Positions 8,828 to 17,160 of a stretch of DNA of 64,000 bases are shown piece by piece. Position 1 is the stretch's first letter. Each line of letters starts with the position of its first letter. The DNA is from an uncultured Flavobacteriales bacterium. GTDB lineage: Bacteria; Bacteroidota; Bacteroidia; Flavobacteriales_D; Parvicellaceae. The stretch lies in assembly GCA_943787725.1 (NCBI GenBank), contig CALSNM010000009.1, positions 62,001-126,000 of the forward strand, read 5' to 3'. The notes beneath the pieces were generated by a model, which was not told the origin of the DNA, searched no databases, and saw only the letters and a list, made by a program, of their open reading frames with translations. The position numbers were made by a program, and so were the translations under genes.

Positions 8828-9580
8828 TTATATTAAATTAATCCTTTTTATCAATTCTTCTTTGTAAGATCCTCCTATTGGAATAATTTTGTTATTATCT
8901 TCTAATATAAGGTTTGGTTGCTCTATTTGTGCAATTTTATCTACTCTAACAATGTAAGACCTATGCACTCTTAAAAAATAGTCTTGAGGCATTTTACGTT
9001 CTATGTCTTTCATTGTTGAATGAATTGTATAGCGTTTATTTATTGTGTTAATAACCACATAATCTTTAAGCGCTTCAATAAAAAAAATATCTTTCGTATT
9101 TAGTTTTATTAACCTTGACTTACTCTTAACAAAAATAAATTCTTTGTTTTCTTTATTTTCTACTATGTTATAGAGCATATCGCGCTCTTTCAGTATTTCT
9201 AGCTCTTTACTGTGCTTATAGAAAGCCATTTCAATAGAGGTATGAAGGTCAATTTCTTTAAATGGTTTAATTATATAAGCATACGGCTCTGTAACTTTTG
9301 CTTTAGAGAGTGTATTTTCGTCAGCATAAGCTGTTAAAAATATGACGGGAATGTTATAGGACTCCTTTATTCTGGTGGATGCTTCTATTCCGTTTATATC
9401 TCCTTTTAGCATAATATCCATTAAGATAATATCAGGCATTTTTTCTCCACAAAGATCAATTGCTTTCTGCCCTGTAGCGGCAACGCCTACAACATTGTAG
9501 CCTAGTTTTTTTAAACTGTACTGAATGTCTTTTGACACAATACTTTCATCTTCAACGACTAATACACTTATTTTACCCAT
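8828..9580 (-). CDS. LytTR-family DNA-binding response regulator
   Basis: The 250-residue product has a receiver domain (1-120) with the acidic pair ED at 10-11, phospho-acceptor Asp55 in IILMDIMLKG, Thr in FLTAYAD near 84 and Lys in IIKPFKE near 107. A C-terminal LytTR domain (about 150-250) holds the typical L-R-V-H-R-S-Y-I-V-R-V-D-K-I segment. LytTR regulators bind DNA through beta-strands. The gene follows the soluble PAS kinase at 9608-11803 with a 27-base gap, so it is very likely its cognate regulator. A strong hairpin terminator follows the stop. Target genes cannot be told from the window. Confidence 0.93.
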   Translation of the reverse strand: MGKISVLVVEDESIVSKDIQYSLKKLGYNVVGVAATGQKAIDLCGEKMPDIILMDIMLKGDINGIEASTRIKESYNIPVIFLTAYADENTLSKAKVTEPYAYIIKPFKEIDLHTSIEMAFYKHSKELEILKERDMLYNIVENKENKEFIFVKSKSRLIKLNTKDIFFIEALKDYVVINTINKRYTIHSTMKDIERKMPQDYFLRVHRSYIVRVDKIAQIEQPNLILEDNNKIIPIGGSYKEELIKRINLI

Positions 9581-9607
9581 AAAAGACGATTAACATCTGT
9601 TAAATTA

Positions 9608-11803
9608 TTATTTAATGGTAAAGTTAAACAAAAATGTTGTTCCTTTCTTGTTAATCACCTTAATATCTCCATCTAACTGACTAACAAGTATATAAACCAA
9701 CTGAAGACCTAGAGTGTCCGTATTTTCTACGTCTAAATTATCCGGTAATCCAACTCCATTATCAGAGACCTTTAAATTTATTTTATTTCCTTGTTTTATT
9801 AACTCAATCCGTATTTTTCCGCTTCTATTAAATGGGAATGCATACTTAATAGAATTAGAAACTAGTTCGTTAATTATTAAACCACAAGGAATTGCCTGAT
9901 CTAAACTTAAATTAACATCCCCTAAGTCTAATTCTAAATTAATATTGGCATGTTTAATAATATACGTTTGGACCAAGTTAGAAGACAAGCTATTAATATA
10001 GCTCGAAAAATTAACAAAAGAAAAGTCATCAGACCTATACAAACTTTCGTGAATAAAAGACATAGCTTTTATGCGGTTTTGACTTTCTCTTAATATATCT
10101 AATGTCATTTGATCTTTGACATAGGATGATTGAAGGTTGAGAATACTGGAGATTACCTGAAGGTTATTTTTAACACGATGATGTACTTCTTTTAATAGTA
10201 CTTCTTTTTCATTTAAAAGTTTTCTTAGTTTCAGTTCTATCTCATTTTTATTTGTTAAGTCAACCGCCAAACAAGCTAAGTCAAATTTATTTTTTCCTTT
10301 TATTTTAATCGGACTAAGAAATGTTTCATAAATCATTTGCTTACCGTTTGACCCATAAATAACGGATTCAAAATTTTGAGAAATACCTAATTGAGCCTTT
10401 TTATATGCATTTTTCATCTCATTTATTAACTCTGGTTTATAGGGTTTTAAGTTATCTGATATTATGTTAAAAAAATTATCTCCAACTTGTATTGACTCAC
10501 CTATTCTATCTCTAAAAATTCTAATAAATTCACTATTCAAAGATGAAATATTAAATTTAGTGTCCAGAGTCCAAATAACAACATTACTAGTATTTTCAAA
10601 AATTGACTGTATTGTGGATGACTGTTGAATTAATAAAGTTTCTCTTTTTTTCTTTTCTGAAATGTCTCTAATTACGTCCCTAGATCCTTTAAATATGCCA
10701 TTCTCATAAAAAGCACTGCTGGATATTTCTATATTTTTTTTAGTACCTTTTGCAGCAATAATTTCAATTTCAAAGTTCCGGACCTTTCCATTTATTCTAA
10801 GTTCTTTAGCTTTCTCTGCAACAACATTTTTATCTTTATCAGAAACAAAAGAATAAAAATTATACGCTACATTATCCTCCACTTCAAATAAATTTTTTCC
10901 CGCCTCATTAATATCTATAGTTGTGTTATTTTCATCAACAATTATTACTGCATCCGAAAAGTTTTCAAATAATTCTCTGTATTTTTTTTCGCTAGTAACT
11001 ATCTCATTTTCTATTTTTTTTACTTCTTTAATATTTCTAGATATCCCCATTAATCCAATAATATTTTCTCTATCATCCTTTATTAGAGATGCTGACAAAT
11101 AAGTATTAAATAATTTACCATTTTTCTTTTTATTTGTTATTTTACCTATAAAAAAACCTTTACTATTTATTTGTTGTTCAACATGTTTATATTCATCTTT
11201 GTCCTTATATAAATCAACCACCTTCATTTCTGAAAACTCTTCTTTTGAATATCCAAATTGAGAAGATGCTGAGTGGCTTACATGGTTTATTTTATTATTT
11301 ATATCAGATGCTATAATAATATCTACCGAACTATTTATTATACAATTTATAAACTCTATAGTGAGCAATGCATCAGCATCTTTTGTCCGCTCTGCTTTAT
11401 TTTTTTCTTTTTCTAAAAAAGTATATGCGTGATTTATCGAGTCTATTTTTTTTTCTGTTACTACCAACAAATAATCTATTCCATCAAAGGTTAGTAACGA
11501 TATGGTTGTTTTACCTGTAAAAACAGATTCTTTAATTGTTCTCGCCGGTAAATAAATCGTCCATTTTCCATTCTCTTTGATTTTTTGAAGTACTAATTTG
11601 AATTCTTCAGGGCATGAACTAAATTCAGTTGAATTAAAAACTGTAAATGGCTTTCCTATTATTTCTTTCTTCTCTTCAAAAGAAATATCATGCAGTACCA
11701 TTGCATTAGTATTAAAATCGACAATTGTAAAATTTTCTTTTTTTACTAACACAACTGAATCTCCATAGGAATGGAAAAATATTTTAAAATATTCACTTAT
11801 CAT
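9608..11803 (-). CDS. Cytoplasmic multi-PAS sensor histidine kinase (HisKA_2 type)
   Basis: The 731-residue protein has no signal peptide or membrane helix. It carries an N-terminal PAS-like region (about 1-120), then three further PAS domains (about 150-260, 265-385, 395-515), a short coiled segment and a HisKA_2 dimerisation helix with the phospho-acceptor motif EVHHRVKNNLQVISS near 540. The HATPase domain follows, with INELVSNSIKYAF (N box) and DNGVGLPDN (G box) near 690. HisKA_2 kinases often pair with stand-alone regulators, here the LytTR regulator downstream. Its start overlaps the MORN-repeat gene by 4 bases (ATGA), so the two are translationally coupled. Ligand is unknown; internal redox or light sensing by PAS cofactors is possible but not shown. 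Confidence 0.92.
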   Translation of the reverse strand: MISEYFKIFFHSYGDSVVLVKKENFTIVDFNTNAMVLHDISFEEKKEIIGKPFTVFNSTEFSSCPEEFKLVLQKIKENGKWTIYLPARTIKESVFTGKTTISLLTFDGIDYLLVVTEKKIDSINHAYTFLEKEKNKAERTKDADALLTIEFINCIINSSVDIIIASDINNKINHVSHSASSQFGYSKEEFSEMKVVDLYKDKDEYKHVEQQINSKGFFIGKITNKKKNGKLFNTYLSASLIKDDRENIIGLMGISRNIKEVKKIENEIVTSEKKYRELFENFSDAVIIVDENNTTIDINEAGKNLFEVEDNVAYNFYSFVSDKDKNVVAEKAKELRINGKVRNFEIEIIAAKGTKKNIEISSSAFYENGIFKGSRDVIRDISEKKKRETLLIQQSSTIQSIFENTSNVVIWTLDTKFNISSLNSEFIRIFRDRIGESIQVGDNFFNIISDNLKPYKPELINEMKNAYKKAQLGISQNFESVIYGSNGKQMIYETFLSPIKIKGKNKFDLACLAVDLTNKNEIELKLRKLLNEKEVLLKEVHHRVKNNLQVISSILNLQSSYVKDQMTLDILRESQNRIKAMSFIHESLYRSDDFSFVNFSSYINSLSSNLVQTYIIKHANINLELDLGDVNLSLDQAIPCGLIINELVSNSIKYAFPFNRSGKIRIELIKQGNKINLKVSDNGVGLPDNLDVENTDTLGLQLVYILVSQLDGDIKVINKKGTTFLFNFTIK

Positions 11804-13386
11804 TGAGTTTCAAATGCAGGTTTTATTTTATAGCCATCCACTTTATACTCAACACCTCTCTTATATTGTATGGTAAGAATAAGCATTCCTTCTTTGTTGT
11901 ATTTTTTCCATTCACCTTCTTTTTCTCCATTATCATATTTCCCTTCCCATTTTAACTGACCATTAGGGTAATAAAATCTATGTTTATCCATTGGAAGTCC
12001 ATTAATGTATTCACCTTTAAAATTAATTTGTCCATTATAATAAGTATATGTCCAAATACCGTGTTTTAATCCATCTCTAAACTCTCCTTCTTCTTTGTGA
12101 TCATTTATATTATAAAACCAAGAACCTTCTCGAATACCATCTACATAATCTCCTTTTGTCATTAAACTTCCAATTGTATCATATTCAATAGATTCACCAT
12201 TCTCTTTTCCATATTGAAAATACTCCTTTCTACGCAATTGTTTGTTACTATACCACCAGTTCCATTCTCCATGCGTTAAACCATTAACATATAGTCCTTT
12301 TTGCTCAATCTCTCCATTCAAATAATAATATATCCATAAACCTACTCTTTTTCCATGATCAAATGCACCTATTGCTTTAATTGAACCATCAGGAAACAAA
12401 TATTTCCATTCTCCATCCTCCAAACCAGTAGAATCCAATATACCTTCAGCCATTTTAATACTATTCCTGTACTGATAAGAATTAATTAATACATCTGCAG
12501 AATCGTATTCTCTGAATATACCTTGCTTCATTTGATCTCCATAACCTCCAATCAAATATGAGCCGTCTGGTCTAATTTCCTTACTTAATTCAAAAAATTG
12601 AATTTCCTTTGCGTCATTGTTTAAAACACCATTATTAAACATTTTCATTGTTTTCAACCCCCCTTTCTTATTGTATTCTCTAACTATTCCATTCAATTTC
12701 CCATGCTTAAAATCTCCTTCCCATTTTATCTTTCCATTTTTATGAAACTCTTTCCATATGCCATGTTTTTTTTCTTCTTGATCAAATCTATTTATTTTTT
12801 CCTCACTCCTTAAAAAACCTCCAACATACTCGCTTATAGTGATAACTCTTCCTACGCTATCTAATTCATAACAAAATCCATGTTTTTTGTCCTGTATATA
12901 ATTATTAATTCTTTGTATTTCTCCAGAAGTATATAAAATTTTTTCTTCTCCTGATTTTACATTTTTACTATAATTTGATATGCTTTTTAAACATCCTTGT
13001 TTATCAAATAACTTAGAGAATCCTTCTTTTTTGTTTTCCTTGTAGTTTATTTCATTTATCAGATTGCCATTATTATTATAAAATTTCCAAACACTGTCCA
13101 GTAAAAAATTCTTACGGTTACCTTCAGATTTAATTTGCCCATTATCATAATAAGTTTTCCAATAAGCTGTCGGCTTTCCTTCTTTCAATATCCCTTCACT
13201 ACTTATATTTCCATTTTGAAAGTAAAATATATTATATCCATTTGAATTTACTTCTTGAGCAAAAATTATTGATTCACTAAAAAAAAAGAAATAAACAAAG
13301 TATATTATAAATAAATAAAAAAGGTTAAAATTTAATATTTTACTATTATTATTATATTGTTTATTCTGTGTGTAAATTGTATGCAA
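11800..13386 (-). CDS. Secreted MORN-repeat-variant protein
   Basis: A hydrophobic signal segment (about 20-42, ending IIFAQ) is followed by some 480 residues of tandem repeats of 20-25 residues. Each repeat has the core Y-x-N-G-x-I-K-x-x-G-x-x-x-x-G-x-x-x-G-x-W-x-x-Y of the MORN_2/YwqK-like family, e.g. YYDNGQIKSEG and YYPNGQLKWEG. Such proteins are often auto-labelled as YwqK toxin-antitoxin antitoxins, but nothing here suggests a toxin partner. It heads an operon with a PAS kinase (4-base overlap) and a LytTR regulator, so it may take part in the same signalling, for example as a periplasmic or surface scaffold. The very AT-rich N-terminal coding region differs from its neighbours. Confidence 0.85.
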   Translation of the reverse strand: MHTIYTQNKQYNNNSKILNFNLFYLFIIYFVYFFFFSESIIFAQEVNSNGYNIFYFQNGNISSEGILKEGKPTAYWKTYYDNGQIKSEGNRKNFLLDSVWKFYNNNGNLINEINYKENKKEGFSKLFDKQGCLKSISNYSKNVKSGEEKILYTSGEIQRINNYIQDKKHGFCYELDSVGRVITISEYVGGFLRSEEKINRFDQEEKKHGIWKEFHKNGKIKWEGDFKHGKLNGIVREYNKKGGLKTMKMFNNGVLNNDAKEIQFFELSKEIRPDGSYLIGGYGDQMKQGIFREYDSADVLINSYQYRNSIKMAEGILDSTGLEDGEWKYLFPDGSIKAIGAFDHGKRVGLWIYYYLNGEIEQKGLYVNGLTHGEWNWWYSNKQLRRKEYFQYGKENGESIEYDTIGSLMTKGDYVDGIREGSWFYNINDHKEEGEFRDGLKHGIWTYTYYNGQINFKGEYINGLPMDKHRFYYPNGQLKWEGKYDNGEKEGEWKKYNKEGMLILTIQYKRGVEYKVDGYKIKPAFETQ

Positions 13387-13734
13387 AAAATTAGGTTTTA
13401 TGTTTTATCAGTAATTAATAACATTTAATTAACAGTGTTTATTATCTAAATATCTTTGTTATAAAGGTAAGTAATATGTTATTAACAAAATGAAAAATAG
13501 TTTTTATATGGATGAGTGGTTAAAACTTTTATGCCATTTTTGTATTGAAAACTACACAAAACCTGTTGATTTATAATTATAAAAAAGCTGTTAACTTATT
13601 TGGTAGATATAAAATTAATATCAATGAATAATTAATGTTTGTAATCCTAATAAAGTTTACATTAAGTAACCAACAGGTTATTAACAGGTTATTAATAAAA
13701 TAGGTTAAGGTAGATAAAAACCAAAAATAATATT
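13387..13734. other. AT-rich divergent spacer with repeated elements
   Basis: This 348-base spacer between the MORN operon and rpiB holds no gene I can support. It is unusually AT-rich even for this genome. It contains two adjacent copies of an 11-bp unit at 13672-13693, a related inverted copy at 13561-13568, and several TTATTAAC/GTTAAC-like words (about 13478-13488 and 13589-13596). TATCTTTG at 13451 matches the -7 promoter element but has no good -33 partner. It may carry promoters for both flanking units; an origin-like role is only a hypothesis. Confidence 0.5.
13672..13693 (+). repeat. Tandem 11-bp direct repeat
   Basis: AACAGGTTATT occurs twice without a gap (13672-13682 and 13683-13693), a spacing of one DNA helical turn, 40 bases before the rpiB start. 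ACCTGTTG at 13561-13568 is a partial inverted copy. Such phased repeats are typical of regulator or initiator binding sites. Confidence 0.6.
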
Positions 13735-14166
13735 ATGAATATAGCAATTGGCGCAGATCATGCAGGTTATGAGTTAAAAAAAGCAATAATAGTTTTTTTA
13801 ACTGATAAAGGACATCAAGTTGAGGATTTTGGATGCTATTCAGAGAAAAGTATAGATTATCCGGATTACGCACATCCAGTATGTGACAGTATAGAGAAAA
13901 ATAAAAATATGTTTGGAGTATTAATTTGCGGAAGTGGTAACGGAATAAGTATGGCCGCAAATAAACACCCTAATATTAGAGCAGCATTAAGTTGGAGAAC
14001 AGAAATTGCCAAACTTGCAAGACAGCACAACGATGCAAATATAGTTTCGATACCCGCTCGTTTTATTAGTGAGGAAACCGCTTTGAATATAGTGGATGTT
14101 TTTTTCAACACAGAATTTGAAGGCGGAAGACATCAAAAAAGGGTAGATAAAATAGCTTGTATATAA
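13735..14166 (+). CDS. rpiB: Ribose-5-phosphate isomerase B
   Basis: The 143-residue product matches RpiB/LacA in length and motif order. It interconverts ribose-5-phosphate and ribulose-5-phosphate in the pentose phosphate pathway. IGADHAGYELK lies at the N-terminus with the substrate-binding Asp-His, and CGSGNGISMAANK near 63-75 provides the catalytic Cys and the anion hole. The N-R...R-x-S-x-x-T segment near 85-90 (RAALSWRTEIAKLARQHNDA) is the usual second half of the site. It is followed after 2 bases by a peptidase gene, suggesting a small operon rpiB - peptidase - idi. A regulatory spacer with phased repeats lies upstream. Confidence 0.95.
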   Translation: MNIAIGADHAGYELKKAIIVFLTDKGHQVEDFGCYSEKSIDYPDYAHPVCDSIEKNKNMFGVLICGSGNGISMAANKHPNIRAALSWRTEIAKLARQHNDANIVSIPARFISEETALNIVDVFFNTEFEGGRHQKRVDKIACI

Positions 14167-14168
14167 AT

Positions 14169-15668
14169 ATGAAATATTTGGCAACGTTATTATTGTTTTC
14201 TTCTTTTAGTTGTACACTAACGAAAAACAACAATAAAGTAAATGATGTAAAACTGGAGGCATTAACAGATTCTGTTGCCGATATATATGCATCCTCTATT
14301 TTAAAAAAAGACTTATATAAAGACCTTTCTGTCCTTGCTTCTGATGAATATGAAGGAAGAGAAACAGCTCGTTCAGGACAGAAAAAAGCCGCGAAATATA
14401 TAGTAGAAAGATTTAAAGAAATAGGGTTAGAGCCAGGCGCGAAAAATGGGTCTTTTCTCCAAACATTTGCTGTGGACGCGAAGAACGCTGCTAATGTATT
14501 TATAACTCTGAATGGACAAAAATGGAATTTATTAAAGCATTTTTATTATCGGGGAAATATTAAAGACACTTCTTTATTAGATAAACAACTAGTCTTTGCT
14601 GGTTTTGGTATTGAAGAGGAGGCTTATTCTGATTACTCTAATCTAAATGTTGAAAATAAGATAGTTGTTGTTAATGAGGGTGTTCCTAGTTCCATTAACC
14701 TGGAAAAAAACTGGGTCGGTTGGAGAAAAAAAGTAGAGCTAGCAAAAGAAAAGGGCGCTTTAGGAATAATTACCATAAAAAATAATTTTACTGAGGAAGC
14801 CCAAAGAATAGGGGTTTTTATTCAGAACCCCAACATGCAAATGCATGACCCGGGTAAGAGAAAAGCCGATTTAATACCTAATATTTATATTTCTGATAGT
14901 GCCGCTAAAACATTTTTATCAAAAATTAGTGAATCAAAAATTTCAATTGAAATAGATATTCAAGAAGAGCTAACGTCTGACAATGTTTTAGGATATATTG
15001 AGGGCAATGACCTCAAGGACGAGGTTGTTGTCATTACAGCGCATTATGACCATTTAGGATATGACAATGGAGAAGTATGTAATGGTGCAGATGACGATGG
15101 CTCGGGAACAGTAAGTGTTATTGAGTTAGCCGAGGCTTTTCAAAAAGCAAAAAATGATGGAAGCGGGCCGCGCCGAAGCGTTTTATTTATGGCTGTTTCA
15201 GGAGAAGAAAAAGGCCTTTGGGGATCCAAATATTATACAGACAACCCTGTATATAGCATAGAAAAAACGGTCGTTGACTTGAACATTGATATGATAGGTA
15301 GACGAGATGATGAGCATGACTATGACAACTACATTTATTTAATTGGTGCCGATCGAATTAGTATGGACCTTCACGTGATAAGTGAAAAGATAAATGAAAA
15401 ATATATAAATTACGACATAGACTATACTTATAATCAAAGAACAGATCCAAATCAATTTTATTATCGCTCAGACCACTATAACTTTGCGAAAAATGGTATT
15501 CCGGTTATTTTTTATTTTAGCGGAGTCCACAAAGATTATCATAAGCCAACGGATGATGTAGATAAAATTAATTTTAACAAGGTGCAAAGAACCACAAAAA
15601 TGGTTTTTTATACCGCTTGGGAAATTGCTAATAGGGATCAGCGATTAAGAATGAACGGAACAGATTAA
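14169..15668 (+). CDS. M28-family metallopeptidase, lipoprotein, with PA domain
   Basis: I chose ATG 14169, which gives a lipoprotein signal MKYLATLLLFSSFSC; an in-frame TTG 12 bases upstream overlaps rpiB. The 499-residue protein has a protease-associated (PA) insert (about 110-255) and an M28 zinc aminopeptidase core. Metal ligands are visible in order: ITAHYDHLGY (His), NGADDDGSGT (bridging Asp), SGEEKGLWGS (catalytic Glu and ligand Glu), DLNIDMIGR (Asp) and RSDHYNFAKNGIPVIF (His). It probably removes N-terminal residues from peptides outside the inner membrane. It starts 2 bases after rpiB and ends 2 bases before idi. Function of the grouping with the isomerases is not obvious. Confidence 0.92.
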   Translation: MKYLATLLLFSSFSCTLTKNNNKVNDVKLEALTDSVADIYASSILKKDLYKDLSVLASDEYEGRETARSGQKKAAKYIVERFKEIGLEPGAKNGSFLQTFAVDAKNAANVFITLNGQKWNLLKHFYYRGNIKDTSLLDKQLVFAGFGIEEEAYSDYSNLNVENKIVVVNEGVPSSINLEKNWVGWRKKVELAKEKGALGIITIKNNFTEEAQRIGVFIQNPNMQMHDPGKRKADLIPNIYISDSAAKTFLSKISESKISIEIDIQEELTSDNVLGYIEGNDLKDEVVVITAHYDHLGYDNGEVCNGADDDGSGTVSVIELAEAFQKAKNDGSGPRRSVLFMAVSGEEKGLWGSKYYTDNPVYSIEKTVVDLNIDMIGRRDDEHDYDNYIYLIGADRISMDLHVISEKINEKYINYDIDYTYNQRTDPNQFYYRSDHYNFAKNGIPVIFYFSGVHKDYHKPTDDVDKINFNKVQRTTKMVFYTAWEIANRDQRLRMNGTD

Positions 15669-15670
15669 GA

Positions 15671-16180
15671 ATGGAAAGAGTAATATTGGTAGATGAAAAT
15701 GACAAGCCATTAGGAACGATGGAAAAAATGGAAGCGCACGAGAAAGGACTTTTACATAGAGCATTTTCTGTGTTTGTTTTTAACAATAATGGTGAGATGC
15801 TTTTACAGCAGCGGGCATTTTCAAAATATCACTCAGGCGGACTATGGACAAACACTTGTTGCAGTCATCCAAGGGAGGGGGAAACAACAGCAGAAGCCGC
15901 TCATAGGAGACTGCAAGAGGAAATGGGGTTTGATTGTGAAATAGAAAAAGCATTTGACTTTATTTACAAAAAAGACTTAGATCAAGGTTTAATAGAGCAC
16001 GAATTTGACCATGTTTTTATTGGTCAATTCGAGGGTGAGGTTTGTTTTAACAAAGACGAGGTTAATGCATATAGCTATACCCCTGTCGATGCTGTTTTGG
16101 AGGACGTTAATCAAAAACCTGAAAAATATACAGAATGGTTTAAAATCTGCTTAGATGAAGTAGTTAAAAGAGTGCTATAA
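15671..16180 (+). CDS. idi: Isopentenyl-diphosphate delta-isomerase, type I
   Basis: The 169-residue Nudix-fold protein has the type I IDI signature: LHRAFSVFVFNNNGEMLLQQ, then WTNTCCSHPREGE with the active-site Cys, and the Nudix-like helix A-A-H-R-R-L-Q-E-E-M-G-F. The second half has E-H-E-F-D-H-V-F, bearing the metal-binding Glu pair. It interconverts isopentenyl and dimethylallyl diphosphate. Length is normal for the family. The stop overlaps the convergent downstream gene's stop by 6 bases, leaving no room for a terminator between them. Confidence 0.95.
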   Translation: MERVILVDENDKPLGTMEKMEAHEKGLLHRAFSVFVFNNNGEMLLQQRAFSKYHSGGLWTNTCCSHPREGETTAEAAHRRLQEEMGFDCEIEKAFDFIYKKDLDQGLIEHEFDHVFIGQFEGEVCFNKDEVNAYSYTPVDAVLEDVNQKPEKYTEWFKICLDEVVKRVL

Positions 16181-17155
16181 ACTATTGTTTTCTAGAAAAA
16201 CAGAGAAGCCATCGCTATACATTTCTAACACTATAGGGTTGTTGCCCCACCTATATGATGTGGATAGCGGAACAGTGGCAATATTGGATGGTTCCTTATA
16301 CAATTCAGTAATTATAGATTTTATAGTTTTTGTATTAATTAAAAACTCTTTAGACGTTGTATCAGAATAAACATAATCAAAGTAAACATTAGACAACCGT
16401 TCTCTCTTAAATAAAAACATACCGCTTAACAACACCCTATTATTGTATGTTTTACTAAACGCTAAAGCGTTTGACTTACCTTTGAAATCAACCTTAAAAA
16501 GACTTTGGATATCCTTTATTTTTGAAACTCCTAGTTTTAGAGAATCTTCATATATATGGTGAATTAATTTTTCAGCTAACTGAAGGTGTTTTGGCAACCC
16601 CAAGGCAATTTCTGCTGGCGTTTCTGTTTTAGGACTTTTTCTAATTGTAACTGTAAATCCGTTATTAAATAACTCCAAATCGATTATGTTGTTATGAGAC
16701 ACCCACGAAAAGGTTTTCATTGTATCACTATTATAGATTGAGTTATGGTCTCCGAACTTCGTGGCCACCAGACTTATGACGGCTTGTGCATCTTTTTCTA
16801 AGTCCAGAGCTAAAGAGTCGTAATAAAAGTCATAGTGGACGGCGTTTATAATCCCATTATTACATTTAAAAACCTTTTTAAGAAGAATGTTTCCAAGTGT
16901 CACTTCACTTCTACAAATGTTTTCAACACATTCTAAATTTTGAGGGGTAATATGCGCCTCTATATGTGTGCTATCTATCACCAAAAGGTTATTGTTAACA
17001 TGTAACAGTAGCGCTTCTAATTCTCCAAGTGCTTGTTCAATTGCAGTTGGATAGGATTCATCTATTGGCTCAATCTTTTTTATGTCCCTTGAACAACTTG
17101 AAACGAACGCAACAAGTACAACCCACAAATAAATATTTTTAAAAAACAACATCAA
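16175..17155 (-). CDS. Lipoprotein with an internally duplicated domain, function unknown
   Basis: A lipobox (LVAFVSSC near residue 21) marks this 326-residue product as a lipoprotein. I see an internal duplication. The segment at about 75-175 ends in SWVSHNNIIDLELFNNGFTV and the one at about 230-326 ends in YRWGNNPIVLEMYSDGFSVF. Both contain a preceding F-x-Y-x-Y-D/S strand, a helix with I-x-x-L/I-x-T/E-x-F/Y and a closing beta hairpin. No known family is recognised. It lies 5 bases downstream of the CotH-kinase gene and is probably co-transcribed with it, so the two may act together on the cell surface. Two Cys pairs (ECVENIC near 71-76) may form a disulfide. Confidence 0.75.
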   Translation of the reverse strand: MMLFFKNIYLWVVLVAFVSSCSRDIKKIEPIDESYPTAIEQALGELEALLLHVNNNLLVIDSTHIEAHITPQNLECVENICRSEVTLGNILLKKVFKCNNGIINAVHYDFYYDSLALDLEKDAQAVISLVATKFGDHNSIYNSDTMKTFSWVSHNNIIDLELFNNGFTVTIRKSPKTETPAEIALGLPKHLQLAEKLIHHIYEDSLKLGVSKIKDIQSLFKVDFKGKSNALAFSKTYNNRVLLSGMFLFKRERLSNVYFDYVYSDTTSKEFLINTKTIKSIITELYKEPSNIATVPLSTSYRWGNNPIVLEMYSDGFSVFLENNSL

Positions 17156-17160
17156 TAATC

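Noticed and set aside
11800-13386. MORN protein as the antitoxin of a toxin-antitoxin system
   Set aside because: The label is inherited from YwqK; no toxin-like gene is adjacent, and the partners are a kinase and a response regulator.
15374-15381. A further parS-like CACGTG near 15.4 kb and another near 30.0 kb
   Set aside because: Only the inner six to eight bases match; the outer halves of the 16-bp site are absent.
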